DNA from: Fulvia fulva
Lineage: Eukaryota; Ascomycota; Dothideomycetes; Mycosphaerellales; Mycosphaerellaceae
DNA: 64,000 nucleotides
Assembly (NCBI RefSeq): GCF_020509005.1
Contig: NC_063012.1
Coordinates: forward strand, 620,001-684,000
Direction: 5' to 3'
The notes beneath the pieces are model-generated. The model ran no database searches. It had not been told where the DNA came from and worked only from the letters and a program-made list of their open reading frames with translations. The position numbers were made by a program, and so were the translations under genes. How positions within the stretch are numbered: position 1 is the first letter of the stretch; each line of letters begins with the position of its first letter. This document shows, in pieces, positions 1-11,879 of this stretch.

Positions 1-3000
1 TAGACTATACCGACCTATTATCGACTAGACTTCCCTAACTATTAGCTTCCCTCTAGAAGTTCCTCCGGTACCTCCGCCTTCTCCGCCGCCTTAGCGCGGT
101 CCTAAGTATACTAAGATCTTCTAGGTAAACGCCGCTACCTTTACTACTACTACTAAGTAGCCTAAAGCTTAAGTCTTCGCCGCCTCTCTCCGCGATATCG
201 ACATCGCCCTCGAGAAGCTCGATAAGAAGCGTATACCTACCGACCCTACTACGAAGGTCCCTCCTTAGGTATACTACATCCTCTACGTATTCGATACTAA
301 AGCCGTAGACGAGCTGCCTCCTTATCGCCCTTACGACTATAAGATTAAGCTAGAAGAAGGTATAGAGATACCGTTCGGACCGCTATATTCTATATCCCGA
401 GAAGAGCTTATCGTCCTTAAGAGATACCTCGAAGAGAACCTAAAGAAGGGGTTTATTCGAGCGAGCCGTTCTAGCGCTAGTAGTCCCGTTATATTCGTTA
501 AGAAGCCCGGCGGTAGTCTACGCTTCTACGTAGACTACCGAGGCTTAAACGCTATTATAAAGAAGAACCGCTACCTAATACCGTTGATTTAGGAGACGCT
601 CGAGCGCCTCTCTAAGGCCAAGTACTTTACTAAGCTCGATGTTATCGCTACGTTTAATAAGTTACGAATAGTAGAAGGACACGAGTATCTTATAGCCTTC
701 CGTACTCGCTACGGGCTATTCGAGTCGCTCGTTATGCCCTTCGGCGTTTAGAACGGGCCTAGTACCTTCTAGAACTTTATTAACGACATCCTTTAGGAGT
801 TCCTCGATTAGTTCTATACTGCCTATATCGACGACATCCTAGTCTATAGCGAGACTAAGGAGGAGCACCGCGAGTACGTCTATAAGGTCCTTTAGAAGCT
901 CGTAGACGCCGGCTTATAGCTCGATATTAATAAGTACGAGTTTAAGAAGACCGAAGTCAAGTTCCTTAGTTTAATTATTACCGTAGACGGCATTAAGATA
1001 GACTAAGAGAAGATCGACGCTATCGTTAAATAGGATGCTCCTACGAACGTTAAAGAGGTCTAGGGTTTCCTAGGCTTTACTAACTTCTACCGCCGCTTTA
1101 TCTACGTATTTTCGGGCGTAGTACGCCCTTTAACAAAGCTTACGCGTAAGGGTAAGAAGTTCGCCTAGACCGACGAATGCTAGGAGGCTTTTGACTTACT
1201 TAAAGCGAAGTTTATTAAGAACCCGCTTCTATAGTACTTCGATTTCGAACTAGCGACCCGTATAGAGACCGACGTTTCCGACGGCGTAGTAGGCGGTGTC
1301 CTACTATAACGCCGCTCGCCTAAATCCCCCTAGTTACCTATCGCCTTCCTCTCTAAGAAGATGACCGCTACGGAGTATAACTACGAGATCTACGATAAGG
1401 AGCTTCTCGCTATCGTTAAAGCTTTCGAAGAGTAGCGCCCCGAGCTCGAAGGCTCTACTATGCCCGTCTAAGTAAGCTCCGACTATAAGAACCTCGTCTA
1501 CTTTATAAAGAGCAAGCTACTTAATCGTCGCTAGGCCCGCTAGAGTAAGTTCCTCTCCCGGTTCAACTTTATAATCTCGTATACGCCCGGTAAGGCTAAC
1601 TCGATAGCCGACGCCCTTACCCGCCGCCCTAGTAACTCTCTAGTTAATCGAAGAGGGGGCCGGCAAATTGTAGAGCAATAAGTTATTAAAGAGTATAACC
1701 TCTCTTCCGAGCTTCGAGAGTACCTATCGAACGGCTAGCCTACGCTCGCCGCTTCCTTTACTACTCTCGTGCTCGCTCCTACCTACCTTAACGAGAGTAA
1801 CGATAAATCCGAGCCTAAAGAGAACGCCTCGGACGCTAAGGACTTGAACGACGATAAAGAGGGCTTAGTAATAACCGACGGCTTATCCGAATTAGACTTT
1901 AAGGGGTTTAATAATAAGGAGTAGCCCGAAGGCATTATAGTACGAGTACGAATAGCGTACGATACCGATATAGACGCCTAAGAGTTAGTTTAGGCCCTTA
2001 AATCTAGCGCGAGGACATTCCCGGGCTTCTCGCTATCCGAGTACGAGCTCTAGGAAGGTGTCGTCTACTTCCGTAAGAAGCTTTACGTACCGTAGCCCGA
2101 AGGCTCTAATATCCGAGCTAAGATTCTTTAAATTATCTACGACTCCGCCTCTAGGGGTCACCTAGGCGTAGCTAAGACCTATAAGCTCCTCGCTAGGTAT
2201 TACTAGTAGCCGTATTCCTAGAAGGACGTCCGCCGCTACGTACTAAACTACGCTACTTACCGAAGAGCTAAAGCTAACCGCTACCGTCCCTACGGTCTCT
2301 TATATCCTCTCCCGGCTCCTAATCGTCTGTAGAAGTACATTACTATAGACTTTATTACCGATCTTCCTTACGGTAAGACCTTTAGCGGCGTAAAAGTAAA
2401 GGCCCTTCTAGTAATCGTAGACCGTTACTCTAAGGACCGGTACATAATCCCGTACTAGAGTATAACCGTAAAGGAGACTACTCGCTTATTCTACGAATTC
2501 GTCTAGCGCTTTTAAGGCCTTCCGGATAGTATCACCTCTTATAGAGGCACCTAGTTTATCTCGTACTTCTAGAAGCGTCTATATACTATCCTAGGCATTA
2601 AGCATAACCTCTCGACTAGTTTTTAGCTATAGACCGACGGCTAGACCGAAATTATAAACGCTATCCTCGAGTAGGTCCTTCGTTACTTCGTCGACTACTA
2701 CTAGAAGGATTGGCCTTAGTATATCCCTACGGTAGAGTTCGCTACTCGTAACTAGGACTCGGAGACTACTAGCTACTCCCCCTTCTATACTACGAGAGGT
2801 TACTACCCTCGTATAGGTATAGAACTAGAAGAACCTCTCCCGCCTACCGAAGACGTAAACGAGTAAGTAGTAGACGAGTTCGCTACTATACTCTTATAGA
2901 TCTATAAAGAAGTTCACGACGAGATAGTGTACGTATAAGTAATCTACGAGGATCAAGCTAATCGTCGTCGCTAGCTAGCTCCCGACTACTAAGTAGACGA

Positions 3001-3430
3001 TATAGTCTACCTTAACTCTAAGAATATTAAGACGGACCGCCCCTCTAAGAAGCTAAACTAGAAGAACCTAGGTCCTTTTGAGATTACCGAGCGTATTAGT
3101 TCACACGCCTACCGTCTAGCTCTTCCTACGAATATAAAGATCTACGACGTCTTCTATCCCGTACGCCTTCGGCCGTCGGCTAAGGACCTATTCCCGAACT
3201 AAAACTAAGACATACTAGGTCCTCCTAATAAAGTAGAAGTCGACGAGCCTATTAACCTACCTTCTAACGACTATACCGTCCGTAAGATCCGGGGAATCCG
3301 CGTAGAGCCTAACGACGTTAAAGGACTACCGCCGATTAAGTATAAAGTCGAATAGCAAGTTTACCCTAAGTAAGATATCTTATAGGAACCTATCTAACAT
3401 ATCATCTTTAATCGTTAAGTAATCGAAGAA
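1..3430 (+). pseudogene. Gypsy-1 pol remnant (RT, RNase H, integrase, chromodomain)
   Basis: Reading through the stops gives a Tf1/sushi-type pol. The reverse transcriptase covers about 300-900, with the catalytic YIDD at 824-835. RNase H follows at about 1255-1455 (ETDVSD, then [12 protein letters not shown]). The integrase zinc region is at about 2140-2280, with a Cys replaced by Tyr. The integrase core runs about 2335-2670 and ends with the TDG*TEIINA block that carries the catalytic Glu. A chromodomain-like tail at about 3340-3400 keeps the pattern W-x-x-YP....L-W-EP with both Trp codons now TAG. Most stops are TAG at positions where this family has Gln or Trp, as CpA-to-TpA mutation would produce. 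The protein cannot be made. The family call is secure; the limits are approximate. Confidence 0.92.
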
Positions 3431-3606
3431 TACTACGCCCGCGTAGACGGCCTAGAAGTTAATATCGGTAGGCTCTTCGAATCTAAGCTCTTCGACGGGG
3501 CTTACTAATAGTGTATCGACTATAACATTAGGCCTAGGCCTAGTACTAAAGCTGAACATCCTCGATATATAGAACTACTACGGCTTCGTAGGAACTTAGC
3601 TTTGTT

Positions 3607-3619
3607 CGGGGGGGGGTAC
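3607..3619 (+). other. Polypurine tract of Gypsy-1
   Basis: A run of nine G (3608-3616) followed by TAC lies directly before the 3' LTR. This is where the plus-strand DNA primer forms during reverse transcription. The inverted copies have the matching C runs beside their LTRs (19990-19997 and 53356-53364). Confidence 0.8.
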
Positions 3620-4139
3620 TATTATAGTCTCCCTATAGAGTATATAGAAGGTAGGGACAGAAGAGCCTTAGAGTACTTAGAAGTCGTCAAGAAGTGATAG
3701 TCTAGCTTAGTATATAAGCGCTAAGAATTATATGCCCCGTAATATTTACTACGGGACCTAGCCCTCTAAATTTACCCCTCTACTAAACCTTAATAGATTC
3801 ACTTCGGCTCGTAACTATATAACTTACGGCACTCCCGCGAGCACCCGCGACTACGCTAGACCCTAGAAGAAGCACGTAGAAGACTCGGAACGTAGGGTAG
3901 GTTAGAATAAGGTTTTGAGTAAAGCTACTAAGCGCGGCTTCGTACGGGTTAGCCCTATTAATACGGGGACACGTACTCGCGAGGGTCGCGTATAAATATC
4001 TAGCCTTCCCTAGGCCTCTCCTACTTTCTTCGTCTTTCGTTTTGTGTAGCAATTATACTATACCCTTTTATATCTACACTTGGTACCTATATTCTCGCTT
4101 TTACCCTTACATCTTATAGGCTAGGCTCTCGCCCTAATA
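3620..4139 (+). repeat. 3' LTR of Gypsy-1 (520 bp)
   Basis: It starts TATTATAG and ends CCCTAATA, RIP-altered forms of TG...CA ends. It is 520 bp long, as are the four other LTRs of the family. It carries a CT-rich 15-mer at about 4026-4040 whose last nine bases (GTCTTTCGT, 4032-4040) are complementary to the sequence just inside the 5' LTR of Gypsy-3. On the minus strand an 89-codon open frame (3783-4052) is kept, but it opens with TTG rather than ATG. Confidence 0.93.
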
Positions 4140-4570
4140 CTTATATACGACGCTACACTAAGCAACTCCAAAACAGCTTATAATAGCTTCTCTTAGCTTA
4201 GAAAAGGCGGCGAAGTAATACTATAAGAGAATGCGCTTCTTAGAGCTCGTAACTCTAAGCTTAAACGATAAGTTAAGACTCTTATAAAGCGCCGATCTTA
4301 TAAACAAAAGCGTCTCTAGTACGGCGGGGTCTTAAAGTATAGAGTTAACTCGTTATAGGTAGTCGTCGAGTCGTTAAAGGCTATAGAATAGTTAAAGAAG
4401 AGTCGTAGGTCAGAGGGTACGAAAGAGAGCTAGCTAAGTAGACGGCGGTATAGTAACTACGGTCGGACTAGCTATAATAAACGTACGTACTAGGAAGACA
4501 AAGAGAACAATTCTAGATTAGATAAGAGTATTGAGCTCACTAGTTCTCTACTAAATAGTAGTGAGAACAA
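4140..4570 (+). pseudogene. C-terminal remnant of a Fot1/pogo transposase with zinc knuckle
   Basis: In one frame the sequence reads as the basic, coiled-coil-like tail of fungal pogo transposases (LLRARNSKLKR, then IKRRSYKQKRL), followed by a basic linker. At 4443-4498 there is a CX2CX4HX4C zinc knuckle in which each Cys has become Tyr and the His has become Tyr (RRYSNYGRTSYNKRTY). These are the changes RIP makes to TGY and CAY codons. The DDE catalytic part is absent, probably cut off by Gypsy-1, whose LTR ends at the base before. No terminal inverted repeat was recognised downstream. The family is inferred from the tail only. Confidence 0.6.
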
Positions 4571-5086
4571 TTAATAAAGAATACGAGCTAGTCGTACTAA
4601 GACGAAATTCCTAGCTTACTAGTATCTCTAGCTTACTAGTACTTTACGTTAAATATAGAAGAATATATAAATAATCGGTAAGTTATACTATACTTCTATA
4701 TTTTAGTATATATATACTATAAGGTTAAATATATCTTTTAACTATATCAATTCCTTTAATTAGACGTATAATAGAGAAACGAGGTAGCTAGGTAATATAA
4801 AAAGGGATATAAATACGGCTAAACTAAATAGCTATCTTATTCTACTTTCTTCTAGGTCCGACCGTCGTTCTTCTTATTATAGTTATACTATTTTATACCT
4901 CTATACTGCGTACTTCGTCCTATCTAGTCTTCGTCTAATTATACGGGCCCGTCCGATCGATTCTAGACCTTCTATATCTCTAGAGAGACGGGCGATACCT
5001 TCGAAGCTATTTACTTATACTTAGAAGTAACTAGGGTCGATAGACGTAGTTACTACTATTAGTTCGCTAATATTAGCCGTTAATCT
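4571..5086. other. Unassigned RIP-mutated sequence
   Basis: No gene recognised. The first half is AT-rich with a short direct repeat (CTAGCTTACTAGTA, twice within about 4611-4645). The second half has more even composition and could be the start of another element's gag, but no motif supports that. Heavy loss of CA and TG. Confidence 0.5.
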
Positions 5087-6420
5087 ATGTATATAATATA
5101 TACTAGCTCTATAGAGGAAAACTGCGCACTCCTAGAGGAGAGACATAGACAATGCGAAAAATGGGCAAGAGAGTATAGGGCAAAATTCGCACCGGACAAG
5201 TACCAACTTATCCATTTTAGTAAGGCAAAGACAAAACACAACTTGGCAGCACCAGTAAAAATCCAGGGGTTCGAGACCCATCCCATAAGGGAACTCAGAG
5301 TCCTTAGGATATAGCTAGACCCGAAACTCAGCTGGGGACCACAAGTGAAGAAGGCGCAAGCGAGAGCGGACACTAACAGACAATCAATCGAGAGACTCAC
5401 TACGTCAACCTAGGGGGCGACCTTCACAAAGGCCCAGACCATGTACAAGGCCATTGTCAAGCCCGCAATGCTATATAGAGCAGCAATTTGGGCAGCGGAA
5501 AAACACATCCCGAAGAGAATTGAGGATCCCCTCAACAGAGCGCAGGCAGCCTGCCTAAAGAGAGTACTAGGGGTATATAAGTCAACCCCTTATAGGACAA
5601 TGGAAATGGAATCAGGTACAGCCCCTATCAGGGAGTACCTTCAGGGCATGAGGTGTCAATACGCAGAGAAGACATCAGCATACCCAGCCTAGGGAACCAT
5701 CCAAGCAGCTACTTAAAGGATAAGAACCCAGTAGGAGAGGAGGAGAAGACCCAACCGGCCACACATGATCCCACAGAAGGAAGCAGACCTAAAAACATCA
5801 CAGGAAATCCTAGCAGCCCTTGAACAGAGAGAAGCTCTGAGGGAGCAAGCTAACACAGGGGACAAAGGGAAAAAGAAGCAAAGTCAAGTAGAAAGGATCG
5901 TAGGTCACCTATAGGAAACGCGTTGGAACCAAAAACCGGTGAGGCCAGGAGCCCCACCAGCGGCCAGGACCTTCGGGAGGTATAACTACCTTATCTACAA
6001 AGACCTGAAGAGGGCGGAGGCAAGCATAGCTATCCAGATTCGCTCTAAGCACATTGGGCTAAGAGCATACTTGTACTAAAGAAGAGTCCTAGGATACGAT
6101 TCTAAACGTTGCCCCTATGGCTACCTATCCCAAAACCCGGAGCACATAGTGCTGAACTGTACTAAGTGGGTAAAAGGGAGAAGCCAGTGGAGGGCGAAGG
6201 CAAGAGACAGGCAATACTAGGCCATTATCCAGAACAGACAAGATATAAGGAGAGTGACAAGATGGATCCTTAACGAGGACTACCTAGAGCAATTCTCCCT
6301 AGCAGTAGAAACGGAAAGGTGGATAGAGAGGAGGGAGAGAGAGAGAAGAGCCGGGGAAACAGAAGGGAGAAAGGGAATCGAGAGGAGGACATTACTAGGG
6401 TTACGGGCAAGGTAGTCATA
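5087..6420 (+). pseudogene. LINE-E: 3' end of a Tad1-like LINE ORF2, lightly mutated
   Basis: A 5'-truncated LINE copy starts inside the reverse transcriptase catalytic region and runs to the end of ORF2. Readable blocks include SIEENCALLEE, KWAREYRAKFAPDKYQL, the post-RT block MYKAIVKPAMLYRAAIWAA and, near 6110-6165, a C-terminal zinc motif CPYGYLSQNPEHIVLNC typical of Tad1 ORF2. Frame is mostly kept. The interruptions are TAG codons, several at conserved Trp positions (for example at about 5313). CA is well retained and TG depleted on the coding strand (15 CA and 2 TG in 5161-5280). It is closely related to LINE-D but has different mutations: LINE-D keeps Trp at the position where this copy has a stop. 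Confidence 0.88.
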
Positions 6421-6623
6421 GGGTAACAACTATAACACTAGCGTACCCTGAAGGAAGGAGAACGAAAGGACAAGACAGGAAAGAACGAGGAGGGCAAAGA
6501 CGAGGAGGTTTTCATCCGTTAATTAGGTTTCCTACCTACACAAATAGACCTAAATAGCGAGAGACCTGCATAGGCTATAGGGCACTAAAACAGGCGAATG
6601 AATAATCTATCTATCTATCTATA
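6421..6623 (+). repeat. LINE-E 3' UTR and (ATCT)n tail
   Basis: The 3' UTR shares a block (GGTTTTCATCCGTTAATTAG, then TTTCCTACCTA) with the 3' ends of LINE-B and LINE-D. It ends in about five ATCT units (6604-6622), the tail of this Tad1-like group. TATATAATA occurs at both ends of the insertion (about 5090 and 6620) and may be the target duplication, but the region is too low in complexity to be sure. Confidence 0.75.
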
Positions 6624-6759
6624 TAATAGCTCTAGCGTTAAGTATATATTTGCGGTATATACTATATAGATTTTTGTTAGTCCTCTAAAACACGACATAT
6701 TCGAAAGCCCTTATTAAGGCTATTCTAACAATCTATAAAGTAGGCTACTACCCCTAGAA

Positions 6760-8110
6760 TTAAGGGAGTTCTACCTTATTCAATTTAGATAGCTTAAAGT
6801 TCTCTTTACCCTATTTCTTTAGCTCTAAACGCCGCGGAGATACCTAGCTACATTAGGTAACTCCTAGGTAATAGTAGCCTAGACTACGGTACTACCGGCG
6901 CCTACGGCTCTATAGACGAAGCTCCCCTAAGACAACTAGTAGTAACTTATAGAGGACGTAAAAAGTATAGAAACGAACGATTAGCTTCTATACTAGTCTC
7001 TATAGGTAATGATCACCTAGCTACGTACGGCGCTAGTACTATCGTATTACCGAGGGTAATAAGAAATAAGGACGACGTCTTAGGCGATTAATAAGGCCAC
7101 CCGGAATCAATACCCCTATAGCTAGGTATTAGTCGCGGTATTAATACTAGGCCCCCGCCTAACGTACGATATAGTTACGATCCGTATTATAGTAAAGGAA
7201 GACTAGGCCGAAGCTACGAAGCTATCGAATAAGGAGCTCGCCTAACGAATGAATTAACTAGGGGTAGTCGTAGTGAACTAATAGTCTAACGGTACTCTAT
7301 AGATCTATACTAGCTCTACTACTACTAGGAGGCACCTAGAGGTATAGCTATAGTAGGTATCTAAGGTTACGGTATTAGCGAAGGTCTCCTAGTCTACGAT
7401 ATACCTAAAGAGTTCGACCTAACTAACTAAGGTCACCTACGTACTCTCTAAGAGGACAACCCGGTCACTCTTAACTCTCTAATCTAGAAGGCGACTTAGC
7501 TCTATAGGAAATGGCTAGAAGGTAAGAAGGCCTCGGCGCTAATCGTATAGCTATAAGACGTAAAAGCGGCGGATCTAGTAATAGAGCAAGGCCTAATCTA
7601 GTAATATAGCCTTAAGATAGTCGAAAAGTACTCCTTATCCTTTTGTATTCTCTAATACTTTGAATACTAATAGTATAGACATCAAACCTATATATATATA
7701 AACAAGTAGGCCTACTCGAACTATATAGGAGACTATATATCTAGGGACTATATATTAGCTATAAGGCGGTACGCGAACTGTCCGGAGTACTACCTATCGT
7801 ATAGCGCGGAATGCCTATAGCGGAAACTAGCGAAAAACAAGGCAATCATAAATAGAACCGTCGCCCTAAGATTCTACGGCGACCGTAAGGCTAGTCTATA
7901 CCGGAACTAGCTAGCGGCGGTCGGGTATAAGCGCCCTAGGGCTAAGAATAATATAAAGGATACGGAACCTAGGGCGTACGGGAGGCTACGTACTCTACTA
8001 GCTACGGCGAGGGAATCTAACTAGGCCCGGCTCCTCTTTAGTATATAACTAATAGGCGTAGACTAGGACGCGCTAGGTAGTAGGATATAGGACATTATAG
8101 CGGAAATGAT
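6760..8110 (+). pseudogene. LINE-A ORF1 remnant (zinc-knuckle RNA-binding protein)
   Basis: ORF1 of Tad1-like LINEs encodes a nucleic-acid-binding chaperone with zinc knuckles. At about 7770-7815 one frame reads RRYANCPEYYLSYSAEC, a CX2C...H...C knuckle in which one Cys has become Tyr, the second is intact and the His has become Tyr. The same site in LINE-B has lost both of the first two Cys. Upstream sequence is too full of stops to assign domains. The start is not recognisable because almost no ATG survives. Confidence 0.65.
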
Positions 8111-8580
8111 TGTCGATAATAATAACTAGCCTCGATACGCTTACTATTATCTAGTATAACGTTAACTATAGTAAGGATATAGTCTAGAACTATTTCCTAT
8201 ACGAGGCGGACCCGTACGTCTACTATATCCTAGTAATCTAGAAGCTATAGATTAACCCGTACTATAAGAGACTAACGACCTATAAGTTACTAGGCTATAC
8301 GATATATTTACGAAGCGACGGTAGACCCCGTACGTACTGCTTTATTAGTAAGGACATACTAGAATCCGACTAGGAGGTAGTATACTACGTAGATAAAGAA
8401 GGCGGGGGCGATATTACCTCCCTCTACGTAGGTAGTACTTAGATATCTAACTTATATATATAACCGCTAGCCTCGAGGTCTAGCCGCGATCTTAGGGTCT
8501 ATAGACACCTAGATAGTACGCTTAAGAGACAAGGGTACTATATTGTAGTAGGAGACTTTAATATACACTACCCTTCCTAG

Positions 8581-8595
8581 GAAAGCCTTATATAG
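8581..8595. repeat. Target-site duplication of the small LINE insertion
   Basis: GAAAGCCTTATATAG occurs at 8581-8595 and again at 9230-9244, flanking 8596-9229. The last bases may overlap the tail of the inserted LINE. LINE-B has the uninterrupted site at about 47875. Confidence 0.85.
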
Positions 8596-9229
8596 ATAGA
8601 TATTTCATTAACCTGTTATAGTGCCCTTTGGCCTATATAGCTATACTATCTTGTTTTCGTATATCTAGAGGGAAAACCGTATTAGTAAATACCCCTCCTC
8701 CTTCCCGCCTATCTTTTCCCCCTAGTTATCGTCTTAGATTTCCCTTATTAGGGGTACGCTAGTGTTATAGGCCTGCCCTAATAACTACCCTATCTATAAC
8801 CCCCCTAGCTTCCGCCTCTTATCTATCTACTCCTCCGTCTCGCTAGCGAGGCTAAACTACTAGAGGTATCCCTACTATAGTCTCTACTAAGAGATTTGGC
8901 GAAAGTTGCCTTTGTCCCTAATAATTGACTTATAGTCTCTCCTTCCCGCTTAGTACCTCTAATTTCCCCTACCTCTCGTCTACTATAGGTATCGTAGTAG
9001 TATAGATTCTAGGTTTTGTAATAGGTAGCTACACTAGTAGGCTAGGCTATAGATGTCTAGTACGCGTCTCCTAAATAGGTCGGCCCTTAATCTAATATAT
9101 TCGGACCTAATTTAGATCGCTATACTTACTTCGGCTATTATTAGGTCCCTATATAGCTAGTAATTATGTCTCTAGAAAGCTCGGAGTACTATCGGGCCTA
9201 TTGTCCTAGGGGGCTTCCTTTTCTAGTCC
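8596..9229 (-). mobile_element. 5'-truncated LINE fragment inserted in LINE-A
   Basis: On the minus strand this is about 400 bp of the end of a LINE ORF2, then a 3' UTR, ending at its left edge in a short (TAGA/TATC)n tail. The coding part matches LINE-C at 11880-12200. The tail part matches the plus-strand piece at 28605-28668. It is flanked by a 15-bp duplication, so it is a genuine target-primed insertion into LINE-A. The fragment is heavily RIP-mutated. Confidence 0.85.
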
Positions 9230-11879
9230 GAAAGCCTTATATAGCCGTACTCTATAGCCGACGAAGTACTCGACTTAATAGCGAGTAACGTAATTGCCCT
9301 TAATACCCTAAAGGACCTAGGTACCTAGAAGAGAGGGGGACTCTAGGGTACGATCGACCTCTCCTAGATCTTAGATAGCTACTACTATATAGTAACCTAC
9401 TATAGGATCGAACATAAACTCGAGGCGTCGTTAGACTATATACTAGTTAGGACCTCTATTACGATATAGATATAACGTATACTAGCGAGAACCCCTAAGC
9501 TAAACTAGGGAAAGGCCTACTAGGCTAATATCTAGGCGTACCTCGATAACTCCGAGAGGCTAGTCTAGATCGCGTAGTAGTAATATAATAGTAAAGACGA
9601 GATAGTCGAGGTAGTCTAAGGGTTAATAGACGAAATAAGAAAAGTTACCTTACTTTAAGTTCCGCTTACCTAACTAATAATATAGTCTAAACTATACTAG
9701 ACGCCGAAGTATACTACGGTAGTAAGAGAAGTAAGGAGAGCCCGCCGGGTAGAGACGAGTAGCTATAGCGAGGAGGCCTAGAACGTATATAGGGAGGTAT
9801 ACTAATAGAAGAAAGCTATAATACGGAGGGAGAAAGCAGTCGGCTAGAGAGCTATAGTAGAAGAAATCGCCGGTAAGCTAGCGAGAATATAGAAGCTAGC
9901 GAAATAGGCCCGATAGGACCCTATATAGGGCCTCTCCTTCTCTATCCTAGCGCTATAATCGCCTAGTAGCCCGGTTAGCGACCCCGAGGCTAAGGCGCGT
10001 CTACTAGCTAGTAAGTTCTTCCCGCCCCTAGTCGAGGCTAATCTAAGCGATATAAATAGCTCTACTCCCCTAGCCCCTAGTATCGCGGTCTAATAGGAGG
10101 TGTCCGAGGGAGAAGTTACCGCTATACTTAGGAAGTTACCGGCGAAGAAAGCCCCGGGGCCGGATAGGATCCTAAACGAGCTACTTAAGAAGTATAGAGA
10201 TTAACTAGCCCTAGTAGTTATAGCGATCTTTAACGCCTGCCTATAGACCGGATACTACCCGATAGTATTTAAATAATTAACGATAGTAGTTATACGTAAG
10301 CCGTAAAAGGAAGACTATACGTAGGTAAAGTCGTACCGCCTAATTACGCTCCTTAACACTCTTAGGAAGGCGCTTAAGAAGCTAGTTATAACGAGACTCT
10401 CCGAGGCGGTATAGGAATACTCCCTATTCCCGGATACCTAGATAGGTACGCGCCTATAGCGATCGACGCTATCCGCGATAGAACTTATTACCTCTTAGGC
10501 AAAGGCTATCTAGTATAAGAATAGGGACAAGGTAGTATCCTTACCTAGCCTAGATATATCGGGAGCCTTCGACTACGTGTTATACCCGCGGCTACTCTAT
10601 ATCCTAAGGTCGAAAGGACTCCCTAAGTAGCTTATTAACTTCGTACGGTCCTACCTCTAAAACCGTAGCACGTCGATCCTAGTCGGCTAGTATAGAAGCC
10701 TATTTTAAGTAGTCTATACTAGAATCCCGTAAGGCTTAACGCTAGTACCTATCCTATTCCTCTTCTTTATAGCGATACTACTCCTAGCCCTAGAATCCTA
10801 GAACACCGCTACGAGCGGCTTCGTAGACGATACGAACATCCTAGCGTAGTCGTCCTCGGGTTAAGGAGAACTATAGACTACTAGAAGAGAAGTATAAGAT
10901 CTATAAGGACTAGGCTAGGAGGTATAGGGCTCGGTTTACCCTAGAAAAGTACAATCTAATATACTTTACGCGCCGGCTACGGTTCTATAATATATAAGCT
11001 TCTATCTAGATATAGGGGTATACGACTAACTCGGTAAATTAGCTTAGGATCCTCGGACTATAGGTAGACCCGGCGCTACGGTAGAGGAAGTACGTATAGG
11101 TAATATTACGGAAAGCTAAATAGAATATAGTATTATACTAGAGGCTTACTACGTCTATATAGGGGGCGGACTTTCGGTAGTTACGACTTCTATATACGGC
11201 TATTATACGGCTAGTCCTTACCTATAGTAGCTAAGTATAGTCCTTAGGCGAGAGGGCCTACCTATTAAAGGGACTCGTCGCGCCGTTAGTAAAGATCTAA
11301 AATCAATGCCTAAGGAAGGTTACCGGGGTATATAAGTCGATACTAATAAGGATACTTAGGTACGAGACCGCTATACCGCCGATCGACCTATATATCTAGG
11401 GACTACGGACCTCCTACTTAGGCAAGTCGGTATAGTACCTAGTATAGAAGGTTATCGCTAGTATAGTCGTAAGGGCCCGCGAATAAGTACTAGCGTATAA
11501 GGGCATTCGACCCGGAAACGAGCTAAACTACCGGGTAAGGGACGAATAGCTAGTAATATAATAGGAGGGTAAGAAATTGTTTATAGAGTAACTATAGAAA
11601 GAGAGGTAGAATAACTAGGGTATAGGGTATAGTAGACGCCCTTAGCTAGCGGGACAACCTAAGGAATAGTTAGCTACGAAATCCGCGGTTAAGTACCCCC
11701 TAAAGCTTATCTACTACCGCCTTACGAGGGTATAGAGTAGTATAGTAACCTAACTACGAAGCGAATATATCGGCCTCTAGGGGTATCTATTATAGAGGAA
11801 GGTTCTAGAATATACGAATACTAGCTACCCCTACGGCTATTACTCCTAGAGTATACGGTACGTACTCCTCGTCTATCCG

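Larger units (their letters stand above)
1..4139 (+). mobile_element. Gypsy-1: 3' part of a RIP-mutated Ty3/gypsy chromovirus
   Basis: This is the 3' portion of an LTR retrotransposon entering from the left edge: most of pol, a polypurine tract and the 520-bp 3' LTR. The same family occurs complete and inverted at 19467-25757 and 52833-59124, so about 2.1 kb of its 5' end lies outside the window. CA and TG are nearly absent, as expected after heavy RIP. The sequence after the LTR (from 4140) is a pogo transposase remnant, which suggests insertion into that gene. The left target duplication is not visible, so this is an inference. Confidence 0.93.
6735..11879 (+). mobile_element. LINE-A: heavily RIP-mutated Tad1-like LINE
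   Basis: It runs collinear with LINE-B (from about 46010) and is nearly identical to it over about 4.5 kb, once a 634-bp insertion at 8596-9229 is removed. It holds both ORFs. Its 3' end is missing: at about 11879 it switches in mid-sequence to minus-strand LINE-C, whereas LINE-B continues a further 400 bp to its UTR and tail. The 5' limit is the start of clear similarity to LINE-B. The 110 bp before it (6624-6734) are unassigned. Confidence 0.85.
8115..11879 (+). pseudogene. LINE-A ORF2 remnant (AP endonuclease and reverse transcriptase)
   Basis: The endonuclease domain begins near 8140 with a block resembling YNVNYSKDIV. It includes VVGDFNI at about 8546-8566, interrupted at 8596 by a small LINE fragment, and resumes at about 9245. 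The reverse transcriptase includes the DISGAFDYV block at about 10553-10580 and the catalytic FVDD at 10820-10831 (GFVDDTNILA). The C-terminus is lost at the junction with LINE-C. Many TAG stops at Gln and Trp positions make it non-functional. Confidence 0.85.

Noticed and set aside
1..4139. Abundant in-frame TAG suggested an alternative genetic code.
   Set aside because: TAG falls at both Gln and Trp positions, Cys and His are also changed to Tyr, and intact Copia-1 uses the standard code. RIP explains all of it.
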